Positions 10,471 through 22,411 of a DNA stretch of 64,000 nucleotides are shown here, in pieces. This stretch comes from Limnanthes douglasii subsp. nivea. Its lineage: Eukaryota; Streptophyta; Magnoliopsida; Brassicales; Limnanthaceae. The notes under the pieces are model-generated. The model was given only the letters and a program-made list of their open reading frames with translations. It was not told where the DNA came from and did not search any database. The position numbers and the translations under genes are program-made. Each line of letters begins with the position of its first letter. The first letter of the stretch is position 1. Location of the stretch: the NCBI GenBank assembly GCA_036936605.1, contig JAUPFV010000001.1, positions 73,861,910 through 73,925,909 on the forward strand. Direction: 5' to 3'.

Positions 10471-13437
10471 ATGTTCACAGCGAGAAACGCTCTCGTGAAA
10501 GGTGGTTGGCTAAATCTTTCAAAATTAGAAAAAACACAAAAAGTTGAGCGAGAGAGACGTATCGCTGTAGGTCTTCCAGTCTCTCCAATCAGTAAGCCCG
10601 ACACACCGCCCTCAGAAGCTGATCGAGGATCATCCTCTGCCAAAAGTGCCAAACCGAAGTGTTTGTTCCAACCAAGCCTCTCCCCAATCCCGTCAGGCTC
10701 CTCGGTTCATGAGTCTCAGCACTCTGTTGTGTAGGAAAAAGCAGTATCAAGTACAAGAAAGCCCTCTTCGTTCATTGCTATGGGGTCAGACATTGAAAAA
10801 TCTCCAGAAAAAGCTAATCCTCGCCGGACAACCCGTTTAGTAAAGGGTCAAGCAACTGGCTTTGAAACCAAGTCTTCCAAGACAGGGCCCTCCAAGTCTG
10901 GGGAAACGATAAAGCCTCCGGATCAAAGGCACCTATTAGAGCCCCAAAAGACAAACCCTCTAGACCCGAGGCCACTAGAACCAGCTCTCATACTGAGCCA
11001 TCCGGAACTGAGCCCCAGCCGGACACCAGATTTTTAAGAGAGACTGATGCTCAACCGTTCCAACAACCTGCTCAGCCACCCACTAGCACTCTCCCATCAA
11101 CATCGGCTGATTAACCTTCCACGGTGATGGAAGAGGTGATGGAGAATAATGTTGAAGATGCTCCATTCGAGACTGAAACTTCCGGGCAGACTAGAGATTC
11201 TGCCTCTCACAAAAAAGGAAAAAGCAAGGAGAAAGTCTGCATGACCCATCTGTATCTGCCGGAAAGTCTGGAAGGCAAGGTGGGACCTTGCTTCCACAAG
11301 GTCAATGTGAAGCATCTGCTGGCCATGCAGAATATCAATTATGTCTATACTCACACTACTGAGTTAGGCCGGATCCGGACCAAGTGAGGGATCCCTGAAT
11401 CTGTTAAGGTGAGGATACGAGTCACTCTGGAGACCCCGAAGGATTGCAAGCTCAGCGAAATCGTCATTTACACCGAGCTGTTCAACTGGGGGCTCAGATT
11501 TCCCTTGGATCCAGAAATTGTCAAGTATTTCCACCTGATAAAACTCTGTCCAAGCCAGTTGAGTCCCAACGCTTGGTATACTCTCATCGCCTATATTATG
11601 GCGTCAAGGCTCTCTGGTATACCACTTCCAATGGAGCAGTTTGCTGTAGTGGTCAGCCTCTGTAAGAACCACCATATCCCATTCTACCACTTCAATATGG
11701 GAGATAACTTTAAGGTGGTGGATGACTTGCTTGAGTCAGCGAAAAATTGGAAGACCCAATTTCTATTTATCAGCTGGAAATGGGAAAAATGGAGGAAAAT
11801 CAAGGCTGGTGTCAATCCCAGTATGCTCACCAGTAGATGGAAAAGCTCAAGTGAATATTTTACTATGTTTGTCTTTCTTACTTTGTAAACAATTTGTTTC
11901 TGAATTACTTTTCTTTTCTTGGTTAGTGTTGCCGAAGGAGTTCTCCGATTATGTTGAGGAGGGGCAGACCACCTGTGCCAAGTTAAACGCTTGGACTGCT
12001 GACCGTTGGGGAAACGCTTTCCATAACTGTTTCACCTCAGGAAACTTGGTGAGGTCCCGCCTCTGGAACACAACGGGCCGAAGATATCTTACTTGGGAGG
12101 AGCTGACTACACCACCCCCTCCGGTAGTCATTCTCAAGAGAACATAGGAGAAAGATGGCAAAATGTCCTTACCCTCAAGAGCTAAAGCCCTAATCAAAAT
12201 GAAAGGGAAGAAGGGCAAGAAAAAGAAGGCTGGAACAGAGGCTGTTCAGGGTACTGCAGAGGAGATCGCTCTGGTGTGCCAAGAAGTGCAGGTCCAATGG
12301 GGGATTGATGTTACTCTACTTCAAGTAGTTGAAGATGAGAGTATTAGAGAGGCAAGTGGACCTCAAGATCCTCGAAAACCTCCTAAGAAGGACCGGAAAC
12401 GGGGAGCAAGTAATGAAGAGAGGACTGCCAAGAAGAAGAAAGTCTCCCTGGGGGATGAAGTTGTCCTCCGGCCTTCGGAGTCTCTTCCTCCGGCCGACCC
12501 AACAGACCCCACCTTGGCAGAGCAAATTCCAAGTGATCTACACGCCAGAGAGGGTACCGGAGGGGATTTGGAAGAAGTAGACATCAGTGACCTCCAAAAC
12601 ATTGGCCTTTATTTTGGAGAGTTTGAAAAAGATGACTTTGCTGGTCCCTACCTTCCCCCAAGTTCCTCTAACATGGTGACCTTTAATGGTAAGTCTTTTA
12701 CTGTTCCAGGGGAAAATGATACGATGACTCACTCTTTGCTGGGCCATATTCAACCACTACTCAGCTTGGAGAGGAAAGTAAAAAGTCAGTATGCCCTCAT
12801 CAATACCCTCAATGCAGATAAAGAGAGCTTATCCACTGACCTTCTTAATGCCAACCAAAGTGTTGAGGCATTGAGGAAATAGCTCGAGGAGTTAAAGAAA
12901 GGGAAAGAAAATCTGGCAGCCAAGTTGGTCACTTTGGAGAAGGCTAACACAGATCTCCAAACCAAGTGCTCTGGCTTGGAGAAAGATCTCTCCACTTTGA
13001 AGGAAGAGGTGAAGACCAATGACAATGTTATCCAAACCTTGTCTGGTGGCAAGAATTCTCTTGAAGATTTTGTGTCCAAGGTTACCAAGGAGAAGGAAGA
13101 TTTGGTAAAAGAGCAGGAAAATATGATCCAGGCAAAGGTCGATGTGTATACCAACGATGTGATAGATTCCCTAGAACAAAGGTATGCCAAAGTTAAATCT
13201 GACAATGTCTTGCTTTTTCATCAAACATTCCCGAAGAGGACACTCGGTACTCTATGGCAGTATGTCGAATATGAAGATATCCCATTTCACACGATGGTGG
13301 ATGGTGTTAAGAAAAACTATTCCAGTGGTATTGCCGATACTACTGATGAGGAAGAAGGGACCGGAGAGAGTTCCAGTGACGAACCCAAAGATTCGAAGAA
13401 GAAAAAAGATGACGCAGGAACATCTAAGGGAAACTAG
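10471..13437 (+). pseudogene. Antisense ORF of element A (putative gypsy-type transposon protein, coiled coil)
   Basis: The product is antisense to gag-pol, starting MFTARNALVKGGWLNLS. The order is a Ser/Pro/Lys-rich region; a conserved domain around 11,250-11,850 (VGPCFHKV, ELFNWGLRFPLDPEIV, LCPSQLSPNAWY), resembling the Pfam family putative gypsy type transposon; a basic stretch (KMKGKKGKKKKAG) at 12,200; and a long heptad-like coiled coil from 12,740 to 13,200 with an acidic tail. An intron at 11,851-11,926 (GTGAAT..TTAG) matches in position and phase the one in element C. Stops lie at 10,732, 11,385, 12,145 and 12,880, and there are frame shifts before 11,124. The stop at 11,385 replaces the Trp of TKWGIP. 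The role in the element life cycle is unknown. Confidence 0.75.
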
Positions 13438-13975
13438 CCCTGAAGTTTTAACTATCTTTTGTTTTTTTCTTACCCTTATGATATACTAAAGTCCTTGGAT
13501 GGCCAAGGCATTTTTGTAATTGTGTCCGGTTTGAGTCCGGTCAAGCTTTTTCTCTTGAACTTAAAGTCCTTGGATGGCCAAGGAATTCTTTATGATTTAA
13601 TATCATCCTCCGGTTTTAGCCGGGTAGTTTTACTTTGCTAAATTCTTGCTTTGTTTCATATTTGCTCAATCTTAATGGTTGATGTTTAAATAGCCCATAT
13701 TTATTTTACAAGCATTTTAAGATGAGAGTGTTTAAATTCTCTGATGACAAATGTTAAATGGTCATCATTCCACCAGATAAATCCGATCTGTCAAAGATAC
13801 TTAGAAGGCTTTAAAGAAACTGTAAATCAAACCACTCCGAATATTTTAAGAATGCATCAAATTTCATTGAAAAACCCGGACACCTCATTAAAACCTCCCC
13901 GCGCCACCAGGGTAGGAAAGAGTATGGCCTTAAATATTTACATGGACTTTAAACGAGTAAATATTTACACAACTT
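13438..13975. other. Spacer between antisense ORF and pol of element A
   Basis: Contains two copies of AAAGTCCTTGGATGGCCAAGG (near 13,490 and 13,562); element C has a related repeat in its own spacer around 44,130-44,240. The two genes converge here, so this stretch probably holds their 3' untranslated regions and polyadenylation signals. No ORF is supported. Confidence 0.5.
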
Positions 13976-16655
13976 TCATTCTAGATACATCCGGAGGTGT
14001 TCAATGTTCCAAGGGTGGTTTAAGATTCTTCTATCTTTGTCTTGAAGCCTGTATGTCCTAGGCTTAAGCTTTTCAATGACCACATAGGGCCCTTCCCAAT
14101 TTGGAGCTAGCTTGCCGAACTGCTTCTCCTTAGTATGTAGGAAGAATTTTCTCAATACTTTATCCCCCGGTCGAAAATCCCTTCTTTTGATTCTGGAAGC
14201 AAACCTGCATCCTATTAAACATTGATAATGGGTGGCTCTAAGATGAGCCTTAACCCTTTTTTCTTCTATTAAGTCCAATTGACTTCTGACTGCCACTTCA
14301 TTAGCTTGTTCGGAAAAATTGTGGACTCTGTATGGTGGAAGAGTTGCCTCTATAGGAACAATTGCATCATCTCATATACCAAGAAAAAGATTCCTGTGTA
14401 GCAGTTCCAAGAGTAGTCTGGTAGGCCCATTGTACTTCTTGTACATAGCTTGGCCACTTTCCAGCAGCCCCTTCTGAATTCTTTTTGAGACCGGACATAA
14501 TGGTCCTGTTTGCCACTTCAACTTGACCATTTGCTTGTGGGTGGAAAGGAGAAGAGAAGCAATGCTGAATGCCCCTAGAGGCACGGAAACTTTCCATATC
14601 CTTGTTATCAAATTGTGGCCCATTATCTGTGGTTATCTTTTGTGGAACCCCAAATCTGCAGCAAATATTAGATAGGATAAATTTTATAACAGATTTTGAA
14701 GTAGTTCCTGCCAGGGGGCTGCCTATATCCACTTTGAAAAATAATTAATGGCTAAAGTAATAGTTCTGCGCCCTCCGGACGCCATCGGTAGAGGTCCTAC
14801 TAGATCCAGTCCCCAACGAGCAAAAAGTATTGGCTCAGAAATCGATTCCAAGGGGACAGCTGGGATATGAATTTCATTACCATATCTTTGGCATGGATCA
14901 CACTTCTTTACCAACTCCTTGGCATCTTTCATTATGGATGGCCAGTAGTATCCGGCCAATAAAACCTTCGGGTTAAACCTCTATAGCCGCAGTGTGCTGA
15001 CCTCTCACCATCATGTAGTTTAGATAGCACAATTTGAGACTCTTCAATCCCCAAACAACGCATTACAAAGAGGTTAAACATATCCCAGCTTCATATTCAG
15101 ACTAATTGTTAGAAGCCCTAAAAGCAAAACATATAGCCTGATATAGCTTGTCGCCATACAAAGAGGTTAAACATATCCCAGCACCACAACCCATAGTACT
15201 TGATCCACCATATGTCCGGACAACCCATACCTTCTTAGTTTTTTCATCTGCACCTTGCTTAGTACTACTGACCACTTGGTCATCCTGTTTGATATGTCCG
15301 CCTTCTGAAGAATATTTTTTCAAGGGAAAGGACGTCCAGACGACAATAGGATGAGACTGAAAATAGGGCCTCATTTTCCTAGCAGCAATTACCAAAGCCA
15401 GTGCTAGTTTTTCAAGTGTTAAGTAGCTTATTTCAGCATCCATCAGGGTCTTGCTGATGTAGTACACCGGACAAGGATAACTATCCACCTCCCTTACTAG
15501 TACTGCACTTATAGCACATTCGGACACTACTAAATATATGTACAATGTTTCTCCATTAATAGGTTTGTAGAGAGTCTTTGGGGAAGATAAATGATTTTTG
15601 TATTTCATTGAACGCTTGGTCGCACTGTGGAGACCAGTTAAAGTCTTTAGCACCCTTTAAAGTTTGGAAAAATGGGGTACACCTATCCGAAGACTTTGAG
15701 ATAAAACGATGTAGAGCAGCCAGCCTTCCTGTCAATCTTTGCACTTCTTTAATATTCTGAGGAGGATCCATCTGTAATAAAGCATTAAACTGGTCCGGAT
15801 CAGGCTGTATCCCTTTCTCAGTTATCACATAACCCAAAAAATTCCCGGACTGTACTCCAAAAACACATTTTTCTTAATTTAACTTTAAATTAACTTTTAC
15901 CAAGTTGACAAAAGTCTCTTGGAGATCTGCCAAGTGTAATTCCTCTTTCACACTCTTTACCATCATGTCATCAATATAGACTTCCATATTTCTCCCAATC
16001 TGATCAGCGAATTCTTTATTCACCAACCTCTGATAAGTAGCCCCAGCATTCTTTAACCCAAAAGGCATCACCTTGTAACAATGGAGGCCCCTATCAGTAA
16101 CAAAAGTAGTGTATTACTGGTCCTTCAGATCCATTTGTATCTGATTATAACCGGAGAAGGCATCCATGAAGGAAAGCAACTTGTTCCCAAATGTGGAGTC
16201 TACCAACTGATCGATCCGGGGGACTGGATACAAATATTTTGGGTAAGCTCGGTTGAGGTCAGTAAAGTCGATGCACATACGCCATTTCCTATTTTTATTT
16301 TTTACTAACACTGGATTGGCTGTCCATAAAGGGTATTGAGATTCCTTTATGTGCCCCATCTTGGTAAGCCGACAACCTCTTGAACTATGACATCAACTTT
16401 TTCTTTAGAGAAAGCTCTTCTTCTCTGCACAACGAGTGCTACATCTCTCCGGATGGATAGTTGGTGTGATATAACATTCGCAGGTACTCCGGTTACATCA
16501 GCATTACACCAAGAATAAACATGTTGGTAGTTTGCTAAAAAGGACAACACTTTGCTCTTTAATTTTGGTATCATCAACATGTTGGGACCCTGTCCGGCCT
16601 GTTTAGCCTTGTATCCGAACTGATTCTGGTTTGGTGCAGATGAGGCAGATCTCAC
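13976..16655 (-). pseudogene. Element A pol: RT, RNase H, second RNase H, integrase
   Basis: Minus-strand blocks in order: RT with WRMCIDFTDLNRA and MPFGLKNAGATYQRL and the catalytic YIDDMMV (about 15,960); RNase H (AISAVLVREVD, YYISKTLMDAE); the start of a second RNase H (GGSSTMGCGAGICL at about 15,190); integrase zinc-finger part (CDPCQRYG), core (ARWGLDLVGPLP, TDNGPQFDN, NGQVEVANRT) and C-terminal part ending WNIEHLRMYLE at 13,976. The enzyme copies element RNA into DNA and inserts it. Damage: the gag tail and protease are missing at about 16,600; the rest of the second RNase H and the start of integrase are missing at 15,065-15,120, with a 25-bp local copy filling the gap; and there are several stops and frame shifts. 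Confidence 0.88.
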
Positions 16656-16659
16656 TTAC

Positions 16660-17667
16660 TTGTGCACCCTAGTCTTTTTTGTTTCATCTACATTGATTTG
16701 CTTTCCCACCTGGTTCAGTAAACCGCCTCACGTCATGGCCTTCTTCTTGGATACCGAATTGGCCAGATTTCCAGGGTTCAAACCCTGTCTCAGAGAAGCT
16801 ATTGCTACTTGTTCAAAGCAATCAGCTAATCCATTCTTTGTGTTCACGAACCGACTTATATATTCTTTCAATGATTCATTTGGCTCTTGGGCACAATGGA
16901 TAATAGTGTCTCCATTGCCCTTCACCTCCTTACTTCCAACAAACTTCCTCCGGAAGGCCACACAAAACGTATTAAAGTTTCTGATGCACCCTTGTGGTAG
17001 GCTATTGTACCATTTCAGAGCACTCCCCGTAAAAGATTGAGAGAAGGCTCTACAAAGAAACTTGTCATCATCGTCAAAATTCATCATAAATTTTTTAAAC
17101 TGTTCGAGATGATTATCTGGATCCTTGCTCCCATAATACTTTTCCATCTTATTACTGTCAAACCTCTTAGGAAGGTTTCCGGACACCATTTTGGAGGACA
17201 GTGGAGATTGTCTCCAATTCCGTCCACGACTAAAGACAGTATCTTCATTGGGAGTTGCAAAGATACCTGGTTCATCATGGAAAACGAAAAGATCCATCAA
17301 TAGCTGGTCTATGTGCCTCCAGCTATGGCTATGAGATGATCATTTACCTAGATGCCTTCGAGGAGCTTCTAGAGGATTCTGAATCCGACCTCTCCACCGG
17401 TTTAGACCGATGAGACTTCTTTGAGCTGACATGAGTCTTTTTAGCACTCAAGTGAGTCCTTGCTGAAGGGTCATGCTCCCTTGGATTGTTAGTGTGGTGA
17501 ATGCCTGACACTTTCGATTTTTCTTTCAAGCCTAACTCCACATTTTTAGCACCTCTCAGGGTTTCTATTTCAGCTTTCAACCTATCTCGTTCTTCGATTG
17601 TGTACTCATCGTTTTCTCCCACCATTTATATCAAAGGTGGTGACACTGCTTGCTCGTCCGGATTCAT
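16660..17667 (-). pseudogene. Element A gag
   Basis: ATG at 17,667 (MNPDEQAV), matching MNPDNPEL in B and C, but with a stop soon after (near 17,630). Blocks: Ser/Lys-rich region (KKTHVSSKKSHRSKPVE), FHDEPGIFATPNEDTVFSRG, DPDNHLEQFKKFMMNFDDDD, FTGSALKWYNSLPQG, FVGSKEVKGNGDTIIH, ending at VSKKKAMT with a stop near 16,728. The zinc-knuckle region present in B and C has been deleted. Gag normally assembles the particle. Part of the acidic linker near 17,340 is also missing. Confidence 0.85.
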
Positions 17668-17720
17668 CCGAACTGGTTTTTCTTGCTGGTTTTGAATGGT
17701 AGATTCAGGCACCTTCTTAT

Positions 17721-17736
17721 CCTACTGTGGTCGCCA
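17721..17736 (-). promoter_or_regulatory. Primer binding site of element A
   Basis: In element sense TGGCGACCACAGTAGG begins three bases after the 5' LTR. B and C carry TGGCGACCAYAGTGGGA at the same place. It starts TGG, as expected for pairing with a tRNA CCA end; I do not assign the tRNA. Confidence 0.75.
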
Positions 17737-17739
17737 AAT

Positions 17740-18117
17740 TGGTGTGGATTATTTTAGACTGAGGGTAATTTTGTCAGATGTTTTTGGGTATTTTAAGGGT
17801 ATTAAATGTTTGGGTGATATGTAGTGAGAGATTTAAGCTGCCTGGTTGTATTAAATGTTCATTACACCCATTAATGAAAGTGGTTGGGTATTTATACCCT
17901 TAATTATGGACCCATGAGCTTTCGGGTCAAATTATGAAATCAGGTGGAGGTCAAAGACCCATTACTTTATTAAGCAGATTAGCAATTAGCTTAGTCAAAA
18001 GGTGTTTAGTGTTTTAATAATTTTGTCCTGTCCGAACACTTGAGTGGGTAATTATTGTCCGGATTACCCCAGTCCGGTTTTCACAGTGAGTGGTGGTGAA
18101 TAATTCTAGACTCATCA
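17740..18117 (-). repeat. 5' LTR of element A
   Basis: 378 bp; partner of 9,660-10,036. In element sense it starts TGATGAGTC and ends CCACACCA, as do the LTRs of B and C. It carries a TATAAATA box in the middle. Followed directly by the TSD AATCC. Confidence 0.93.
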
Positions 18118-18122
18118 AATCC

Positions 18123-18780
18123 GATGTAATTTTTATTTTGATGAGTATAACAAGATCTTCTCCTCCTTTTGGTTTTAAGTTGGTGTGGGTGATCACCATT
18201 ATAAGAAGGTAAATAACTATGGTAGGATGGGTGTTTTGATCAGAATAGAGAGCGGTAGAAGTGGTGAGTGATGAGGAGACCCTATAAGGGAGGCCCACAA
18301 ATTGAAAAGTTGGCATAATAGAGGCAGGGCTATAAGTTATGATTGTCTCGATAACGTGAGAAATTTGTGTTAGATTTTGATTTTTTTTTATCCATGCATT
18401 AAATGCTTTACATTCATATGTCTTCTTAATAAGAATGATAAATACACAAAAGACCGATCCAAAACCAAACCCACAAAACTACACAATCATTCTCCTATCA
18501 CAATCTATTGGATCAGTCCAAACTCCGACCCATAAAACTACACAATTATTCTCATATTATAAGCAGCATAAGTACACATTAAACTTCTATATACATAATT
18601 ATATTGTATCCAAATTTGACTTACGTATTTTGATTATAATTTTCTATAAAAAGGTTAAACAACTTAAAACTATGGACAAAAAGAAAAAAAAAGGTTAAAG
18701 TCTAAACGTAGTTTGCCTAAATGTTGTAAAAAATAGTTCATTTGATATAAATTAGATTTTAGTTTTTAAATATGTAGACT
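18123..18780. other. Spacer between element A and the LINE relic
   Basis: AT-rich. A short direct repeat (CCCACAAAACTACACAATCATTCTC near 18,469 and CCCATAAAACTACACAATTATTCTC near 18,530) is the only structure seen. A 100-codon minus-strand open frame at 18,014-18,316 overlaps the LTR and has no recognised domain. Confidence 0.4.
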
Positions 18781-19530
18781 CTTAATGACAACTTTCTTAC
18801 CTTTTTTGATCAGAATTGGAACCAAAGATGGATGGTTACCCTATTTTCATCTTTTGGCACAAGCAGAGAAGACTCAAAGAGGGTCTTAAGGATTGGAACA
18901 AAAATTTATTTGGTAATATTATGATAAAGTGTAGGTAACTAAGAAAGAGCTTTAGAACTTGGAGATAAATCTTTCCACAACTAAAAACTCTGAAACTAAG
19001 GATGCCCTAGCTAAGGCTAATGATTTTTACCTTCAAGCGCTGAGAATAGAGTAGAATAATTGGCAGCAGAAATGTTATTGCAACTGGTTAAGAGATGGAG
19101 ATAGGAATACTAAATCTTACCAAAACTATGTTTCCAAAAACAAGAAGAATGCTATAAAAATTATAAAAAATGGTGACAATTGGATCTTGGATTCTGAAGC
19201 TATTGAGAAATCGGCTGAAAACGTTTTAAAATAATATTATAACTAAGTAGCCTTATATTAACAATGAAGACGAAACTAAGAAAATAGAGGATAACATCTT
19301 TCAATTCATACCTAAGCTCCTCACCAATGAAGATAATGTTTCTTTGTTAATGCCTCCAACTGAAAATGAAGGTTTTGAGATCATAAGTAATATAATCCCT
19401 CAAATGCAGCAGGATTTGATGGTTTAAACCATTTATTTTTCAAAACTTGTTGGAAAATAATCAAATATGATTTGTGTCAAGCCATGGATGCATTCTTGAA
19501 GGGTCACAATATTCCTAAAGGTATCATGGC
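18780..19530 (+). pseudogene. LINE ORF2 relic, part 1 (endonuclease-RT linker)
   Basis: The plus strand reads RLKEGLKDWNKNLFGNI near 18,868, then NWLRDGDRNTKSYQNYVSKN near 19,085 and KIIKNGDNWILD, blocks found in plant L1-type ORF2 between endonuclease and reverse transcriptase. The last part reads FKTCWKIIKYDLCQAMDAFL and GHNIPKGIMA, the start of the RT domain. Stops and frame shifts occur. The endonuclease domain is absent, as expected for a 5'-truncated LINE. Element B interrupts the relic at 19,531. Confidence 0.75.
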
Positions 19531-19988
19531 TGATGAGTCCGAATTCAACATGCTCCCTGGACAGGGACAGATCAGTCCAAAGCCTCCGGACCGGACAGAT
19601 CGGACAGGTCACATGAACCGGACAGATCACTTCGAACACTATGACCATAGGACTGTTCGAACTATGACAAAAGTACTAAAAAACCTAAACACTTCTTGAC
19701 CAAGCTACTTTCTCTCCTACTTAGAGCTCATGGGTCTTTGAACATGACCCGGGTCCATTAAACATGACCCGAAAGCCCATAAGGGCCCAAACATCACACT
19801 ATAAATACCCAACCACCCGCATTAACTAGGGGTAATGAAAATTAACTGCTACCAAGCTGCTTAATTATCTCTCTACTCTCTACTCTAAACAGTAAAACAC
19901 CCACACACCACCTTAAAACACCCTCACTCCACCTTGAAACACCAACCGAAATTACCAGCCTACCCTCAGGCGATTATTATCCACACCA
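19531..19988 (+). repeat. 5' LTR of element B
   Basis: 458 bp, from TGATGAGTCC to CCACACCA. TATAAATA lies at 19,800-19,807. The first 150 bp have several CCGGACAG-like repeats and differ strongly from element C, while the rest is almost the same as in C. Confidence 0.95.
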
Positions 19989-19991
19989 AAT

Positions 19992-20008
19992 TGGCGACCA
20001 TAGTGGGA
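19992..20008 (+). promoter_or_regulatory. Primer binding site of element B
   Basis: TGGCGACCATAGTGGGA, three bases after the LTR end, in the same place and nearly the same sequence as in A and C. Confidence 0.75.
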
Positions 20009-20062
20009 GGAAAGAGGTACCTGAATCAAGCATTCAAAACCATCTAAAAGAAATCTGTCCGA

Positions 20063-22405
20063 ATGAATCCGGACAATCCAGAGCTTCCACCAGCTTTGCT
20101 CGAAGTGGTGGAAGAGAATGATGAATACACTGTCGAGGAGTGTGACAGGATGAAGTGTGACATAGAAGCTCTGAGGGCTGAAAAGGCCAAGATGGGCGTG
20201 AAAGAAAAATCCAAAGCATCAGTTGCTCATCACACCGATAACCCCAGAGAGCATGAGGCTTCCAAAACTCATGTGAGCACCAAAAAGACTCATGCCAGTT
20301 CCAAAAAGTCTCACCGGTCCAAGCCTGTGGAGAGTTCTGACTCGAGCTCAGAATCTTCGGGTAGCTCTTTGGACAGTGAGGGAAATGAAAAATCCTTGTC
20401 CTCTAGCAGCGATGAGGGTCGAACCAGGAAAAAGCAAAAGTAGGTTAAGATATATTCAAAAAAAAAAGACAAGCATGGAAGAATGAAAAGGCATATTGGC
20501 AAGGGATCATCTCACCACCGGAGGTATACGGACAAGATGCTGATGGATCCCTTTGCTTTCCACGATGAGCCAGGTATCTTTGCAACTCCCAATGAGGATA
20601 CTGTGTTCAGTCGTGGAAGGAATTGGAGGCAGTCTCCACTGTCTTCTAAAATCCTGTCCGGAAACCTCCCCAAGAGGTTTGACAGCACTAAAATGGAGAA
20701 GTACGATGGCAGTACTGATCCGGACAACCATCTGGAGCAATTCAAGAACTTCATGATGAACTTTGATGATGATGATAAACTACTTTGTAGGGCATTCTCC
20801 CAATCATTTACGGGGAGTGCTCTGAAATGGTACAACAGCCTGCCTCAGGGTTGTATTAAAGATTTCGATACTTTTTGGGTGGCTTTTCGAAGGTAGTTCG
20901 TAGGGAGTAAAGAGCTGAAGGGCAATGGAGACACGATAATTCATTGTGCCCAGGAGCCCAATGAGTCCTTGAAAGAATACATAAGCCGTTTTGTGAACAC
21001 AAAGAATGGGTTGGCTGATTGCTTCGAACAGGTAGCAATAGCATCCCTGAGACAGGGTTTGAACCCATGCAATCTAGCTGATTCGGTGACCAGGAAGAAG
21101 GCTATGACGTGGGGAGGGTTGCTGAATCAGGTTGGCAAACAAATAAACGTCGATGAAACAAAGAAAACCAGGGTGCACAGGCAGGTGAGATCCACCCCTG
21201 TGACACCAACTCCAAATCAGAATCAATTCGGGAACAAAGCAAGAGAAACCGGACATGGGCATGGTAGGGCAAAAGCTCAGTCTCAGCCATCTGCTCCTGC
21301 TCAAAGTCAACAATCCAGAAACAAGAGAGGGCCATGGGTCCAACCGGAGTGGTTCGCTGAGTTAAAAGAAAGCGTGGCCACTATCTTTGATAAAACAAAG
21401 GATGAGGTACACTACCGGAGACCGGCAACACTGCAGTCTCCCAGAGAGCATCGCAACAACTCTTTTTGCCAATATCACAATGATATTGGTCATACCACTG
21501 ATGATTGCATAGCATTGAAACAAGAAGTTCAGAACCTGATTGAAAGGAGAAAGTTGGGGGCCTATGTGAAAAGAAAAGGGGGTAACAGGCCTGATAACAC
21601 TCACCGGATCGGTCCAAGTAACGCTGCTCCGGAGGGAGCCATGGTTATAGTTGAAAGGTTTGACGTGGAATCTGAGTACTTGGATCCCGATCCAACTCGG
21701 AACAGAGTGGGTGCTATAGAAGAATGTTCTAGGTCGGTCTCCGGGCTCATTAAGTTTTTCGAGTCGCTTATAATTTTCGGAGGGGACACTATGACAGCCC
21801 CTACTGCTTCTTCGAGGAAGAGGCATGTTCATACTTTGGCCTCCCAGCTAGAAGGAGGCATGACATCTTATCAGTCACCAAACTCATTTCCCTTCATTGT
21901 GTTTGATGAAGATGATTTAAGAAACATTGCTGGTCCTCATGAGGATGCTGTTGTCATAGGAGCATCTATTGGGGGCAATGAAATAAGACGAATCCTGGTG
22001 GATACTGGAAGCTCAGCCAATATCCTTTTCCTAACAACTTACAAGAAAATGAAAAACCCCGCTGTAATTCAGAATTCGGACAGGTCAATCGTGGGCTTCA
22101 CGGGCAGCTCAGCAGATGTGATCGGAGAGTTCGAGGAAGAGGTGTTATTGGGCAAGGGCCCTTTCAAGAAAATGGTTAGAATACTCTTTATTGTGGTGGA
22201 TTGTCCCACTTGCTATAATGCCATTCTAGGGAGGTCTTGGCTCTCTAGGATGCATGCAGTGGCTTCAACAGTCCATCAGTGCTTGAAATATGCTGTTCAG
22301 GGACAGGTTGGAGTTGTCCGAAGCAGCCAAAAGGTTGCAAGAGAATGCTATGCTACTGCCCTGGCTCCTCGAACGCTGGGGGCAGTCCGTATTAGCGAAC
22401 AATAG
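20063..22405 (+). pseudogene. Element B gag-protease
   Basis: One frame from ATG 20,063 to UAG 22,403-22,405, broken by stops at 20,441 and 20,894, both where the relatives have CAG. Gag: Ser-rich linker, FHDEPGIFATPNEDTVFSRG, FTGSALKWYNSLPQG, FVGSKELKGNGDTIIH, then a zinc-knuckle variant CQYHNDIGHTTDDC near 21,467 (CX2HX4HX4C rather than CCHC). The aspartic protease active site LVDTGSSANIL lies near 22,000. Gag builds the particle and the protease cuts the polyprotein. The frame continues unchanged into RT after the final UAG, which is shared with element C. Confidence 0.92.
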
Positions 22406-22411
22406 CAATTT
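22398..22411 (+). promoter_or_regulatory. Candidate stop-codon readthrough site between protease and RT (B)
   Basis: The context reads CAA TAG CAA TTT, with pol continuing in the same frame. This is close to the leaky UAG-CARYYA context known from plant systems, differing at the last base. C has CAA TAG CAG TTT at the same place. A plain nonsense mutation, or an intron, are alternatives. Confidence 0.4.

Larger units (their letters stand above)
9660..18117 (-). mobile_element. Element A: deleted Tat-lineage Ty3/gypsy LTR retrotransposon
   Basis: Two LTRs in the same orientation (9,660-10,036 and 17,740-18,117) are flanked by a perfect 5-bp target duplication AATCC (9,655-9,659 and 18,118-18,122). 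The LTR ends are TG...CA in element sense, except for one substitution at the left end. Read on the minus strand the order is LTR, PBS, gag, RT, RNase H, second RNase H, integrase, antisense ORF, polypurine tract, LTR. The second RNase H block (GGSSTMGCGAGICL) and the antisense ORF are characteristic of the plant Tat lineage. The LTRs differ at roughly 28 positions by eye (about 7%), so A is older than B and C. Deletions have removed the gag C-terminus with the protease, and the part joining the second RNase H to integrase. Confidence 0.93.

Noticed and set aside
9660..18117. LTR pair of A as two solo LTRs
   Set aside because: A perfect TSD on the outer sides, PBS and polypurine tract inside, and ordered gag-pol show one element.
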